Positions 41,350-50,072 of a stretch of 64,000 bases of DNA are shown one piece after another. Position numbers and translations under genes: made by a program. The notes beneath the pieces were generated by a model. It searched no databases, had not been told where the DNA came from, and saw only the letters and a program-made list of their open reading frames with translations. Origin of the DNA: Streptomyces tibetensis. GTDB taxonomy: Bacteria > Actinomycetota > Actinomycetes > Streptomycetales > Streptomycetaceae. How positions within the stretch are numbered: position 1 is the first letter of the stretch; the number at the start of each line of letters is the position of its first letter. The DNA lies in the NCBI RefSeq assembly GCF_007655005.1, contig NZ_SZVW01000013.1, forward strand, positions 186,001 to 250,000, given 5' to 3'.

Positions 41350-41387
41350 GGCCGGTGCGGAGCGCGCGCTCCGCACCGGCCGTCGTT
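41350..41387. terminator. Perfect 16-bp-arm hairpin terminator
   Basis: Arms 41350-41365 and 41366-41381 are exactly complementary and contiguous, followed by GTCGTTTCT. It ends the membrane-protein gene and faces the convergent SDR gene. Confidence 0.8.
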
Positions 41388-41506
41388 TCTGTGCTGTCCT
41401 CAGCCGGCGGCCGCCACCCGCTCACGGTCCGCTCCGGCCTCTTCCGTCGGTCCGGCGGCAGCAGGGCGGGTGTCCGGCTCTTCGGAGTCGTACACCCGCC
41501 GGGTGC

Positions 41507-42415
41507 TCACCCCGCTCCGTACACCGGTTCGGGAGTCGCCGCCTCCGCCAGGAGTTTCATTGCGGCCTCCCCGGCCTCGGACGGGGACCAGCGGGCGTCC
41601 TTGTCCGCCGTGGGGCCGGGGCGCCACCCCTCCATGACCGTGATGCGACCGCCCGCCGCCTCGAAGACCCGCCCCGTCACCCCGGCGCAGGCCGCGGAGC
41701 CGAGCCACACGACGAGCGGGGACACGTTCTCCGGGGCCATGGCGTCGAAGCCGCTGCCGGAGGCCGTCATGGCCTCGGCGAACGTGGCCTCGGTCATCCG
41801 GGTGCGCGCCGCGGGGGCGATGGCGTTGACCAGGACGCCGTAACGGCCCATCTCGGCCGCGGCGACGAGGGTCAGCCCGATGATCCCGGCCTTGGCCGCG
41901 GAGTAGTTGCCCTGGCCGACACTGCCCAACAGCCCCGCCCCGCTGGTGGTGTTGACGACCCGGGCGGCCGGGACACGGCCCGCCTTGGCCTCCGCGCGCC
42001 AGTGGGCCGCCGCGTGCTTCAGCGGCAGGAAGTGCCCCTTGAGATGGACGCGCATGACGGCGTCCCAGTCCTCCTCGTCGAGGTTCACCAGCATGCGGTC
42101 CCGCAGGAATCCGGCGTTGTTGACCAGGGTGTCGAGGCGGCCGTAGGCCTCGACGGCGGTGCGGATCAACGAGGCCGCCCCCTCCGTCGTGGCGATGTCC
42201 CCGCCGTGGGCGATCGCCTGCCCGCCGCGGGCGACGATCTCGTCGACGACGAGCTGGGCGGGCCCCGCCTCGGTACCACTCCCGTCGAGGCCGACACCGA
42301 GGTCGTTCACGACGACCTTCGCGCCCTCGGCGGCGAGAGCGAGGGCGTGCGCCCGGCCGAGTCCACGTCCCGCCCCGGTGACGATCGCGACACGTTCGCT
42401 GCACAGTCCGGACAT
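41507..42415 (-). CDS. SDR oxidoreductase of the HIP (steroid C/D-ring) cluster, Rv3548c type
   Basis: A 302-residue SDR. ATG at 42415 with AAGGGA upstream. CSERVAIVTGAGRGLGRAHA and VVVNDLGVGLDGSG form the nucleotide site with the enlarged loop seen in (3R)-hydroxyacyl-CoA dehydrogenases of the peroxisomal multifunctional type; NNAGFLRD and YSAAKAGIIG complete the catalytic motifs. The position beside another SDR and an echA20/ipdABC set copies the order of Rv3548c-Rv3553 in Mycobacterium tuberculosis. It probably oxidises a hydroxyacyl-CoA intermediate of HIP breakdown. Confidence 0.82.
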   Translation of the reverse strand: MSGLCSERVAIVTGAGRGLGRAHALALAAEGAKVVVNDLGVGLDGSGTEAGPAQLVVDEIVARGGQAIAHGGDIATTEGAASLIRTAVEAYGRLDTLVNNAGFLRDRMLVNLDEEDWDAVMRVHLKGHFLPLKHAAAHWRAEAKAGRVPAARVVNTTSGAGLLGSVGQGNYSAAKAGIIGLTLVAAAEMGRYGVLVNAIAPAARTRMTEATFAEAMTASGSGFDAMAPENVSPLVVWLGSAACAGVTGRVFEAAGGRITVMEGWRPGPTADKDARWSPSEAGEAAMKLLAEAATPEPVYGAG

Positions 42416-42473
42416 GCTCTGGGTCCCTTCACTGAGAGGTCTGGAAGGTCGGGGAACGGGTGGGTTCGGTGGG

Positions 42474-43250
42474 TCACTTGCCGGCGGTGGCGGCGTCGAG
42501 GTAGGCCGGGCGTTCGCCGCCGCCGTGGACGAGCAGGCTCGCGCCGCTGATGTACGCGGCGCGCTCGGAGGCGAGGAAGACACAGGCGTCGCCCACCTCC
42601 GCCGGGTCGGCGAGCCGGCCGAGCGGCACGGTGCGGCCGACGGCCGCGACGCCGTCCTCGTCGCCGTAGTGCAGCTGCGACAGCTCGGTGCGGACCATGC
42701 CGAGGACCAGGGTGTTGACCCGTACTTCCGGGGCCCACTCCACAGCCATGCTGCGGGCCAGCTGCTCCAGCCCCGCCTTGGCGGCGCCGTAGGCCGCCGA
42801 GCCCGGTGACGGACGGCTGCCGCTGACACTGCCGATCATGACGATCGACCCGCCGCCGGGCCGGGCGCGCATCTGCTCGTAGGCGGCGAGGGAGGCTGTC
42901 AGGGGGGCCAGCAGGTTCAACTCGACGACCCGGGAGTGCCGTTCGGCACCGCCCTCCTCGAGCATCCGGTACGGCGTGCCCCCCGCGTTGTTGACGAGGA
43001 CGTCCAGCCCGCCGTACTCGCCCCTCACGTGAGCGAAGAAGGCACCGACGGCGTCCGCGTCACGCAGGTCGACCGGCAGGAACCGGGCAGTGCGCCCGGC
43101 CGCTTCGACAGGCCCGTCCGCGGGGCGCCGCGCGCAGGTCACCACCTCGGCCCCGGCTTTCAGCAGGGCCCGGGTGATGCCCGCGCCCACGCCCCTGGTT
43201 CCGCCGGTGACCACCGCCACCCGTCCGCTCAGATCGGTGATCGTTGCCAT
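42474..43250 (-). CDS. SDR oxidoreductase of the HIP cluster, Rv3549c type
   Basis: A 258-residue classical SDR with VAVVTGGTRGVGAGITRALL, NNAGGTPYRMLEEG, and the catalytic YGAAKAGLEQLARSMAVEW. The C-terminus (AAYISGASLLVHGGGERPAYL) matches the subgroup found next to echA20 in actinobacterial KstR2 regulons. Its start lies 42 bases from the operator at 43293, on the other side of which echA20 begins. The gene at 41507 follows on the same strand after 58 bases. The exact hydroxyacyl-CoA substrate is not established for this family, so only the pathway is proposed. Confidence 0.82.
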   Translation of the reverse strand: MATITDLSGRVAVVTGGTRGVGAGITRALLKAGAEVVTCARRPADGPVEAAGRTARFLPVDLRDADAVGAFFAHVRGEYGGLDVLVNNAGGTPYRMLEEGGAERHSRVVELNLLAPLTASLAAYEQMRARPGGGSIVMIGSVSGSRPSPGSAAYGAAKAGLEQLARSMAVEWAPEVRVNTLVLGMVRTELSQLHYGDEDGVAAVGRTVPLGRLADPAEVGDACVFLASERAAYISGASLLVHGGGERPAYLDAATAGK

Positions 43251-43292
43251 GGGGGACCTCCCGCGAGGCGTACTCCGCTGCTACCTTCACAC

Positions 43293-43310
43293 CTAACAAA
43301 CGTTTGGTGG
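43293..43310. promoter_or_regulatory. kstR2 operator: KstR2-type operator, divergent SDR/echA20 promoters
   Basis: CTAACAAAC-GTTTGGTGG is a near-palindrome (7 of 9 positions). A sister copy lies at 49959 before the other half of the cluster. KstR2 sites in mycobacteria have the related core CAAG-NN-CTTG. It lies about 20 bases from the echA20 start. Confidence 0.75.
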
Positions 43311-43329
43311 AAAGGTAGCTGATCCGCCC

Positions 43330-44115
43330 ATGGGTGTCTCCACCGCAAGCCCCGCAGAGGGCATCGCCGTCATCACCGTCGACTTCCCACCGGTCAACGC
43401 CGTCCCCGTCCAGGGCTGGTACGACCTGGCTGCCGCGGTACGCGGTGCCGGTTCCGATCCCGCCGTGCGCTGCGTCGTCCTCACCGCGACCGGGCGCGGC
43501 TTCAACGCCGGCGCCGACATCAAGGAGATGCAGCGCACCGAGGGGTACACGGCACTCGTCGGCACCAACCGCGGCTGCTACGAGGCGTTCAACGCGGTCT
43601 ACGACTGCGAGGTCCCCGTGGTCGCCGCTGTGCAGGGCTACTGCGTGGGCGGCGGTATCGGCCTGGTCGGCAACGCCGACTCGATCGTGGCGAGCGACGA
43701 CGCGACCTTCGGGCTGCCCGAGCTGGACCGGGGCGCGCTCGGCGCCGCCACCCACCTGGCCCGGCTGGTCCCCCAGCACCTGATGCGGACGCTCTACTAC
43801 ACCTCGCGCACCGTGACGGCCGAGGAACTGCACCGCCACGGCTCGGTGTGGCGGATCGTCCCGCGCGAACAGCTGCACGCCGCGGCCATGGAGCTGGCCA
43901 GGGAGATCGCCGCCAAGGACGGGCTCCTCATCCGCTTCGCCAAGGCCTCGATCAACGGCATCGACCCCGTGGACGTCCGCCGCAGCTACCGCTTCGAGCA
44001 GGGCTTCACGTTCGAGGCCAACCTCAGGGGCGTGTCGGACCGGTACCGCGAGGCCTTCATCTCGTCCCGGTCGTCGTCGAAGGCGTCCGAGCCGTCCGAA
44101 AGGGAGGCGCGTTGA
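43330..44115 (+). CDS. echA20: Enoyl-CoA hydratase-superfamily ring-cleaving hydrolase EchA20
   Basis: A 261-residue crotonase. RGFNAGADIKEM and GYCVGGGIGL form the oxyanion hole, and LPELDRGALGAATH is the catalytic-loop region. Downstream genes overlap in the order ipdA, ipdB, ipdC, exactly as in actinobacteria that degrade HIP (the C/D-ring propionate left from cholesterol or bile acids). EchA20 has been shown in M. tuberculosis to hydrolyse ring D of HIEC-CoA, and IpdAB the remaining ring. It stands immediately after a KstR2-type operator. Without the context it could be called only a generic crotonase. Confidence 0.85.
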   Translation: MGVSTASPAEGIAVITVDFPPVNAVPVQGWYDLAAAVRGAGSDPAVRCVVLTATGRGFNAGADIKEMQRTEGYTALVGTNRGCYEAFNAVYDCEVPVVAAVQGYCVGGGIGLVGNADSIVASDDATFGLPELDRGALGAATHLARLVPQHLMRTLYYTSRTVTAEELHRHGSVWRIVPREQLHAAAMELAREIAAKDGLLIRFAKASINGIDPVDVRRSYRFEQGFTFEANLRGVSDRYREAFISSRSSSKASEPSEREAR

Positions 44116-44975
44116 GCGACAAGACGATGACCGCCGAGCAGGTGGTCGGCCGGCTCCGTAGCGGCATGACCCTGGGCATCGGCGGCTGGGGATCGCGCCG
44201 CAAGCCGATGGCACTGATCCGTGCACTGCTGCGCTCCGACATCACCGACCTGACGGTGGTGTCCTACGGCGGCCCCGACGTAGGCCTGCTCGCCGCGGCG
44301 GACCGGATCCGCACTCTGGTGACCCCGTTCGCCACCCTGGACTCCATCCCGCTGGAGCCGCATTTCACCGCGGCCCGGCAGCGCGGGGCCTTCGACCTGG
44401 TGGAACTGGACGAGGCGATGTTCATGTGGGGTCTGACCGCCGCAGCGCAGCGGCTGCCCTTCCTGCCGGTCCGAGCCGGACTCGGCTCCGACGTGATGAA
44501 GGTCAACCCGCACCTGCGCACGGTGGTCTCGCCCTACGCGGACGGCGAGGAGTTCGTCGCGGTCCCGGCGTTGCGCCTGGACGCGACGCTGGTGCACCTC
44601 AACCGGGCGGACGCACAGGGCAACGCCCAGTACCTGGGGCCCGACCCGTACTTCGACGACCTGTTCTGCCAGGCGGCCGACGCCGCGTACGTCTCCTGCG
44701 AGCAGCTCGTCGACACGGCCGACCTGCTCAAGGACGCGGCCCCGCAGACGCTGCTCGTCAAGCGGGCGTTCGTGACCGGGGTCGTCCAGACACCCAACGG
44801 CGCGCACTTCACCTCCTGTGCCCCCGACCACGACCGCGACGAGGCCTTCCAGCGCGCCTACGCCGTTGCCGCCCGCGACCCTCAGGCCTGGCAGGCCTTC
44901 ACCGATCGCTACCTGTCCGCGGACGAGGAGACGTATCAGGCCGCGGTCGCGGCATTCCACGAGGAGCGCGCGTGA
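44112..44975 (+). CDS. ipdA: CoA-transferase-like ring hydrolase, alpha subunit (IpdA)
   Basis: A 287-residue class I CoA-transferase-fold protein. The TTG at 44112 overlaps the echA20 stop (TTGA) and has AGGGAGG at 5 bases; an ATG at 44127 is the alternative. LRSGMTLGIGGWGSRRKPM is the glycine-rich CoA-binding start of the alpha subunit, and WGLTAAAQRLPFLPVRAGLGS is typical of IpdA. It works with IpdB as a COCHEA-CoA hydrolase that opens the last steroid ring, not as a true CoA transferase. Confidence 0.88.
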   Translation: MSDKTMTAEQVVGRLRSGMTLGIGGWGSRRKPMALIRALLRSDITDLTVVSYGGPDVGLLAAADRIRTLVTPFATLDSIPLEPHFTAARQRGAFDLVELDEAMFMWGLTAAAQRLPFLPVRAGLGSDVMKVNPHLRTVVSPYADGEEFVAVPALRLDATLVHLNRADAQGNAQYLGPDPYFDDLFCQAADAAYVSCEQLVDTADLLKDAAPQTLLVKRAFVTGVVQTPNGAHFTSCAPDHDRDEAFQRAYAVAARDPQAWQAFTDRYLSADEETYQAAVAAFHEERA

Positions 44976-45742
44976 GCAGTCCTACGACGGGCAAGACGAC
45001 GCGCGCCGAGTACTGCGTGGTGGCCTGCGCGGAGGTCTGGCGCCACGCCGGGGAGGTCCTGGCCGGCCCCATGGGAACCGTCCCCGCCATCGGCGCCCGG
45101 CTGGCGAAGCTGACGTTCGCGCCCGACCTGCTGCTCACCGACGGCGAGGCACTGCTGATCGGCGACGTCCCGGCGCTCGACGCCCGCGCCCAGGTGGTGG
45201 AGGGCTGGCTGCCCTACCGCCAGCACCTGGCTCTCGTCGCCACGGGACGGCGGCACGTGATGATGGGCGCCGGCCAGATCGACCGCCACGGCAACCAGAA
45301 CATCTCCTGCATCGGCGACTGGTCCCGTCCCGCCCGGCAACTCCTGGGTGTCCGGGGCGCCCCCGTGAACACCCTGAACAATCCGACCAGTTACTGGGTA
45401 CCGAAGCACTCCACGCGCGTCTTCGTGGAGCAGGTCGACATGGTGTGCGGAGTCGGCTACGACCGTGCGGCCGAGGCCGGCCCGTCGGCCACCCGCTTCC
45501 ACCACGTCCCGGAAGTGGTCAGCAACCTCGGCGTCTTCGACTTCGCCACCCCGGACCACTCGATGCGGCTGCGCTCGCTGCATCCGGGGGTCACGATCGA
45601 ACAGGTCCTTGCGGCCACCGGTTTCGCCCTCACCGTCCCGGACGAGGTGCCGTACACCCGCGAGCCCACCAGCGAAGAGCTGCGCCTCGTCCGCGAGGTC
45701 ATCGACTCGAAGGGCGCCCGTGACCGTGAGGTGCCCGCATGA
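44972..45742 (+). CDS. ipdB: CoA-transferase-like ring hydrolase, beta subunit (IpdB)
   Basis: A 256-residue beta subunit starting at a GTG that overlaps the ipdA stop (GTGA). TRAEYCVVACAEVWRHAGE, VMMGAGQIDRHGNQNISCIG and NNPTSYWVPKHS are characteristic of IpdB and differ from ordinary acetate CoA-transferase beta subunits. The latter carry a glutamate nucleophile in an ENG motif; in this hydrolase family a Glu in IpdA/B activates water instead. It forms a complex with IpdA. Its 3' end overlaps ipdC. Confidence 0.88.
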   Translation: MSSPTTGKTTRAEYCVVACAEVWRHAGEVLAGPMGTVPAIGARLAKLTFAPDLLLTDGEALLIGDVPALDARAQVVEGWLPYRQHLALVATGRRHVMMGAGQIDRHGNQNISCIGDWSRPARQLLGVRGAPVNTLNNPTSYWVPKHSTRVFVEQVDMVCGVGYDRAAEAGPSATRFHHVPEVVSNLGVFDFATPDHSMRLRSLHPGVTIEQVLAATGFALTVPDEVPYTREPTSEELRLVREVIDSKGARDREVPA

Positions 45743-46803
45743 GCGACACCGCGATCGCCACGGCCCTCACCGAACTCGTCGGAGTGCGCACCCCCATCGT
45801 CCAGACCGGCATGGGGTGGGTGGCCGGCCCCCGCCTGGTCTCCGCCGCCGCCGACGCGGGAGCCCTGGGCATCCTCGCGTCCGCCACCATGACCCCGGAG
45901 CAGCTCCGCTCGGCCGTGCGCGAGGTCAGGTCCCGCACCGACGCGCCCTTCGGGGTCAACCTCCGGGCGGACGCCTCGGACGCGGGGGAGAGGGTGCGCA
46001 TCATCCTCGACGAGGGCGTGAGAGTCGCCTCGTTCGCGCTCGCGCCCCGGCCGGAACTGATCGCCCGCCTGAAGGACGCGGGGGTGGTCGTCATCCCCTC
46101 CGTGGGCGCCCGGCGGCATGCCGAGAAGGTCGCGGCCTGGGGCGCCGACGCCGTGCTCGTGCAGGGCGGCGAGGGCGGCGGCCACACCGGCAGCGTCGCC
46201 ACCACCGTGCTGCTGCCGCAGGTCGTGGACGCCGTCGACATCCCCGTGATCGCCGCGGGCGGCTTCCGGGACGGACGCGGACTGGTCGCGGCCCTGGCCT
46301 ACGGCGCCGCCGGCATCGCCATGGGCACCCGTTTCCTGCTCACCTCCGACAGCACCGTCCCCGACGCGGTCAAGGCCCGCTACCTCGCCGCGGGCGTCCA
46401 GGACGTCACCGTCACCACGAAGGTCGACGGCCTGCCCCACCGCATGCTGCGCAGCGACCTGGTGGACGCGCTGGAGCGCTCCGGCCGTACGGCCTCGCTG
46501 CTGCGCGCCCTGCGGCACGCCTCAGCCTTCAAACGGGACTCCGGCATGAGCTGGGCCGGAATGGTACGCGACGGCCTGGCCATGAAGCACGGCAAGAGCC
46601 TGACCTGGAGCCAGGTCCTCCTGGCCGCCAACACCCCGATGCTCCTCAAGGCCGCGATGGTCGACGGCCGCACCGACCTCGGTGTGATGGCCTGCGGCCA
46701 GGTCGGGGGGCTGATCGACGACCTGCCGTCCTGCGCCGAACTCGTCGGAAGGATCATGATGGAGGCATGCGCAACGCTCGGCAGGCTGCCGACCGTCGAG
46801 TGA
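45739..46803 (+). CDS. ipdC: FMN-dependent oxidoreductase of HIP degradation (IpdC)
   Basis: A 354-residue TIM-barrel flavoprotein of the nitronate-monooxygenase/enoyl-reductase (NPD) family, overlapping ipdB by ATGA. VRTPIVQTGMGWVAGPRLV is the FMN phosphate-side start, VQGGEGGGHTGSVATTVLL and IAAGGFRDGRGLVAALAYG the flavin-binding glycine loops. IpdC is needed for HIP catabolism in Rhodococcus and Mycobacterium, where with IpdF it converts the 5-hydroxy-indane-CoA intermediate. It is the last plus-strand gene before the convergent acyl-CoA dehydrogenase; the 57-base gap shows no clear terminator. Confidence 0.86.
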   Translation: MSDTAIATALTELVGVRTPIVQTGMGWVAGPRLVSAAADAGALGILASATMTPEQLRSAVREVRSRTDAPFGVNLRADASDAGERVRIILDEGVRVASFALAPRPELIARLKDAGVVVIPSVGARRHAEKVAAWGADAVLVQGGEGGGHTGSVATTVLLPQVVDAVDIPVIAAGGFRDGRGLVAALAYGAAGIAMGTRFLLTSDSTVPDAVKARYLAAGVQDVTVTTKVDGLPHRMLRSDLVDALERSGRTASLLRALRHASAFKRDSGMSWAGMVRDGLAMKHGKSLTWSQVLLAANTPMLLKAAMVDGRTDLGVMACGQVGGLIDDLPSCAELVGRIMMEACATLGRLPTVE

Positions 46804-46860
46804 GGGAGGATGGCAACGGCCCTACCGGCAGCCGCAGTTCGCGCTGATCCGCCGCCGGCC

Positions 46861-47862
46861 TCACCCCACCGGCCCGTCCGCCAGTACCCGGGCACGGCAC
46901 GCGGCCGGAGTACCCCAGGCGTTGCGCAACGGGCGGGCCTTGCGGATCCACAAGGACAGGTCCAGTTCCTCGGTGTAGCCGACAGCACCGTGGAGTTGCA
47001 GGGCGGTGCGCGCCGCCCCGTACGCCGCCTCGCAGGCCGACACCTTCGCGGCGGCGACCTCCCGGCCTGCCGCCGGATCGTCCGCCGCCAGGGCCAGGGC
47101 GGCGGCGTGGACCAGAGGCTGGGCGAACTCCAGGGCGATGAGGGTGTCGGCCAGGCGGTGCTTGACCGCCTGGAACGAGCCGACGGTCACCCCGAACTGG
47201 GTGCGCTGCCGGACGTACCGCACCGTGCGTTCCAGCAGCGACCTTCCCAGCCCGAGGGCCTGCGCGGCGGTGACCAGCGCCGCGACATCGGTGGCGTACG
47301 TGGCGGCCGCCGTCACCTCGGGCCCCTGTCCGAGCACGGCTCCGCCCAACGGTCGGGCCAGCCGCCGCGTCGGGTCGGCCGACGACTGCACCGGACCGTG
47401 CGAGGCCGCGAGCCGTACGGTGTCGCCGTCCACGACGAACACCGCGTCGGCGGCGTCGGCGTCCAGCGCGTACGGGCCGCCCCCGGGCGACAGGACGCAC
47501 AGGGACGCCATGGCCTTGCCCGACGCGAACTGCGGAAGCCAGGCATGCGCCGCGTCACCCCCGAGCCGGCCCAGCAGGGCACTGGCGGCGGCCGTCTCGG
47601 CCAGCGGACCGGGCACGGCATGACGGCCCAGCTCGGCGAAGGCGACGGCCAGTTCGACGGGCAGCGGTCCCAACCCCTCGTGCTCCTGCGCAACGGCGAG
47701 GGCGAAGACGCCGGCCTCCGCGAGCCTGGCCCACAGGGCGCGTCCGGGCCCGTGGTCGCCCGCCGCCCAGGACCGTACGACGCCGGGTGTTCCGGCGGAA
47801 CCCAGCATGTCGTCCAGCGTGCGGGCGAACTCCCGCTGCTCGTCGTCGAGGAGGAACCGCAT
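46861..47862 (-). CDS. Acyl-CoA dehydrogenase, short (FadE32/FadE33-like) subunit
   Basis: A 333-residue acyl-CoA dehydrogenase. ATG at 47862, seven bases after the preceding stop. It has the N-terminal helical domain, a shortened middle part and the C-terminal bundle with RQRTQFGVTVGSFQAVKHRL and LQLHGAVGYTEELDL. At this length it resembles the small subunits (FadE32 or FadE33 class) of the heterotetrameric dehydrogenases in steroid degradation, which pair with a longer FadE. The overlapping-operon neighbour of 405 residues would be that partner. The individual FadE number cannot be settled from sequence reading. Confidence 0.82.
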   Translation of the reverse strand: MRFLLDDEQREFARTLDDMLGSAGTPGVVRSWAAGDHGPGRALWARLAEAGVFALAVAQEHEGLGPLPVELAVAFAELGRHAVPGPLAETAAASALLGRLGGDAAHAWLPQFASGKAMASLCVLSPGGGPYALDADAADAVFVVDGDTVRLAASHGPVQSSADPTRRLARPLGGAVLGQGPEVTAAATYATDVAALVTAAQALGLGRSLLERTVRYVRQRTQFGVTVGSFQAVKHRLADTLIALEFAQPLVHAAALALAADDPAAGREVAAAKVSACEAAYGAARTALQLHGAVGYTEELDLSLWIRKARPLRNAWGTPAACRARVLADGPVG

Positions 47863-47869
47863 CACCGCA

Positions 47870-49087
47870 TCACCGGCGTCCCTTCGGCAGGCCGAGCAGC
47901 CGCTCGGCGATGATGTCGCGCTGGATCTCGTTGGTGCCGGCGTAGATCGGCCCGGCCAGGGAGAAGGTGTACCCCTCGGCCCAACTGCCGTCCGCAGGCG
48001 CCTCGGTGGACTCGTCGGACAACTCGCCCCAGGGACCGAGCAGGTCGAGGGCGGTCTCGTGCAGCGCGATGTCCAGCTCGGACCAGAAGACCTTGTTGAG
48101 GCTGGACTCGGCGCCGATCGATCCACCGGCGGCGATGCGTGAGGCGTGGGCGTAGGCGAACAACTGGTAGGCACGAGCGCCGATCACCGCGTCGGCCACC
48201 CGGTCGCGCAGGGCGGGGTCGTGGGAGAAGGAGCCGTAGCCGGAGCCGGAGGTGAGGGCCGCTGTGGAGTCGGGGTCCGTGCTGGAGTGCCACAGTGCGG
48301 TCAGCCGGTCGGCTGCGGCGGTGAAGCGGCCGGGGCTGCGCAGGGTCAGCCCGCGCTCGTTGTCGCTGGTGCTCATCGCGACCCGCCAGCCCTGCCCCGG
48401 CTCCCCGATGACGTCCTCGTCGGGTACGAAGACGTCGTCCAGGAACAGCTCGGCGAAGGCGGGCTTGCCGTCCAGCCGCCCGATGGGCTGTACGGTCACT
48501 CCGTCCGCGTCCAGCGGAAACATCAAATACGTCAGACCCTGGTGCGGCCGGTCCGCGTCCGGATCGCCGCGGAACAGGCCGAACGCGCGGTCGGCGAAGG
48601 CCGCCCGGGACGACCACGTCTTCTGGCCGCTGATGCGCCAGCCACCCTCGGTCCGCACGGCGGTGGACCGCAGCGAGGCCAGGTCGGACCCCGCCTCCGG
48701 CTCGGACCAGGCCTGCGCCCAGATCACCTCACCGCTCGCCATGGACGGCAGCACCCGCGCACGCTGCTCGTCGGTGCCGTGCTCGAAGAGCGTGGGCGCG
48801 AGGAGGTGGATGCCGTTCTGCGAGACCCGGCCGGGCGCGCCGGCCCGGTAGTACTCCTCCTCGAAGATCAGCCACTCCAGCAGGGAGGAGCCCCGGCCGC
48901 CGAACTCCTCGGGCCAGGAGACCACCGACCACCGGTCGGCGAACAGCGTGCCCTCCCATTCCCGGTGGGCGGCGAAGCCTTCCGCGGTCTCCAGCGACGG
49001 CAGCGGGACGGACGGCACACGGGCGTCGAGCCAGTCCCGCGCCTGCGCCCGGAAGGTGTCCTCGCCGGCGGTGAAGTCGAGATCCAT
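47870..49087 (-). CDS. Acyl-CoA dehydrogenase, long (FadE30/FadE31-like) subunit
   Basis: A 405-residue acyl-CoA dehydrogenase starting at a TGATG overlap with the upstream hydratase gene. WSVVSWPEEFGGRGSS, the FAD segment WAQAWSEPEAGSDLASL, KTWSSRAAFADRAFGL and IYAGTNEIQRDIIAERLLG are standard family signatures. FadE30 introduces the first double bond into HIP-CoA and FadE31 acts later with a short partner; either is possible here. It lies in a minus-strand operon with a crotonase and the short dehydrogenase, opposite ipdF, with a KstR2-type operator between. Confidence 0.86.
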   Translation of the reverse strand: MDLDFTAGEDTFRAQARDWLDARVPSVPLPSLETAEGFAAHREWEGTLFADRWSVVSWPEEFGGRGSSLLEWLIFEEEYYRAGAPGRVSQNGIHLLAPTLFEHGTDEQRARVLPSMASGEVIWAQAWSEPEAGSDLASLRSTAVRTEGGWRISGQKTWSSRAAFADRAFGLFRGDPDADRPHQGLTYLMFPLDADGVTVQPIGRLDGKPAFAELFLDDVFVPDEDVIGEPGQGWRVAMSTSDNERGLTLRSPGRFTAAADRLTALWHSSTDPDSTAALTSGSGYGSFSHDPALRDRVADAVIGARAYQLFAYAHASRIAAGGSIGAESSLNKVFWSELDIALHETALDLLGPWGELSDESTEAPADGSWAEGYTFSLAGPIYAGTNEIQRDIIAERLLGLPKGRR

Positions 49088-49944
49088 CAGCGGCGCGCCT
49101 CCTTCATGGCGCGCACGTCCATCCCGCCGAGCGAGTCGTCGCCGGTCTCCGCGTTGTGCGCGTGGGCGAGGTGGTGCAGCCCGAAGACCGAGTCCAGCCC
49201 CGCATGCAGCCCTTGGAGGTCCTCGGCCTGGTTGACCGCCCGCTTCGTCAGCGCCAGCCCCATCCGGGGCATCCCCGCGATCCGCTCGGCCAGCTCCAGG
49301 GTGTGCTCGGTCAGTTCCTCGCGGGGCACGACCCGGTTGACCATGCCGACCTCGTAGGCGCGCCGCGCGCTCATCCGGTCGCCGGTGTAGAGGAACTCCT
49401 TGGCGATCCGCGGCGGCATCACCCACGGGTGGGCGAAGTACTCGACGCCCGGGATCCCCATGCGCACCACCGGGTCGGCGAAGAAGGCGTCCTCGGAGGC
49501 GACGATGAGATCGCACACCCATGCAAGCATCAGCCCGCCGGCCACGCACGCGCCCTGTACGGAGGCGATGACCGGCTTGGGCAGTTCGCGCCAGCGCCGG
49601 CACATGCCCAGGTACACCTCGGACTCGCGGGCGAAGCGGCTCTCGGCCCCCTTCTTCTGCGAGTGGTCCCACCAGAGTCCCGCTGTGCGGTCGAACGGCA
49701 GGTGCGCGTCCCGCTCGGGGGTGCCGATGTCGTGGCCGGCGGAGAAGTGCTGCCCCGCTCCGGCGAGGACCACGACCTTCACCTCGTCGTCGTCCGCCGC
49801 ACGGTAGAAAGCCCGGTCCAGGGCGTAGGTCATCGCCGAGTTCTGGGCGTTGCGGTACTCGGGCCGGTCCATCGTCACCTGGGCGACGGCGCCGCGGCGC
49901 TCGTAGCGGACGGGGTCCGGGGGCGCGGTGCGGGCAGTGGACAT
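49087..49944 (-). CDS. Enoyl-CoA hydratase/isomerase-family protein
   Basis: A 285-residue crotonase; ATG at 49944 with GGAGGAGG directly upstream (an ATG at 49965 would fall inside the operator). AGAGQHFSAGHDIG and QGACVAGGLMLAW form the CoA/oxyanion site; the active-site region is GIPGVEYFAHPWV. The insertion with DHSQKKGAESRFARE near residue 105 is longer than in EchA20. It is first in the minus-strand operon with two acyl-CoA dehydrogenases, so it probably hydrates the unsaturated acyl-CoA they form during HIP side-chain or ring-remnant beta-oxidation. Confidence 0.85.
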   Translation of the reverse strand: MSTARTAPPDPVRYERRGAVAQVTMDRPEYRNAQNSAMTYALDRAFYRAADDDEVKVVVLAGAGQHFSAGHDIGTPERDAHLPFDRTAGLWWDHSQKKGAESRFARESEVYLGMCRRWRELPKPVIASVQGACVAGGLMLAWVCDLIVASEDAFFADPVVRMGIPGVEYFAHPWVMPPRIAKEFLYTGDRMSARRAYEVGMVNRVVPREELTEHTLELAERIAGMPRMGLALTKRAVNQAEDLQGLHAGLDSVFGLHHLAHAHNAETGDDSLGGMDVRAMKEARR

Positions 49945-49958
49945 CGCCTCCTCCTTCC

Positions 49959-49976
49959 CTAACAAGTGTTTGGTAG
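49959..49976. promoter_or_regulatory. kstR2 operator: KstR2-type operator, divergent hydratase/ipdF promoters
   Basis: CTAACAAGT-GTTTGGTAG shares the CTAACAA-NN-GTTTGGT pattern with 43293-43310 and again sits between divergent HIP-cluster operons, 15 bases upstream of the crotonase start. Confidence 0.75.
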
Positions 49977-50072
49977 GTTAACGTACGGGTCGTCGGCCGT
50001 CGAGAGTCGCCCAGCGCCACAGCCCCCACGCAACGGACGGCGGTGACGGGACGCTGCCCGAGGAGGTAGGCC

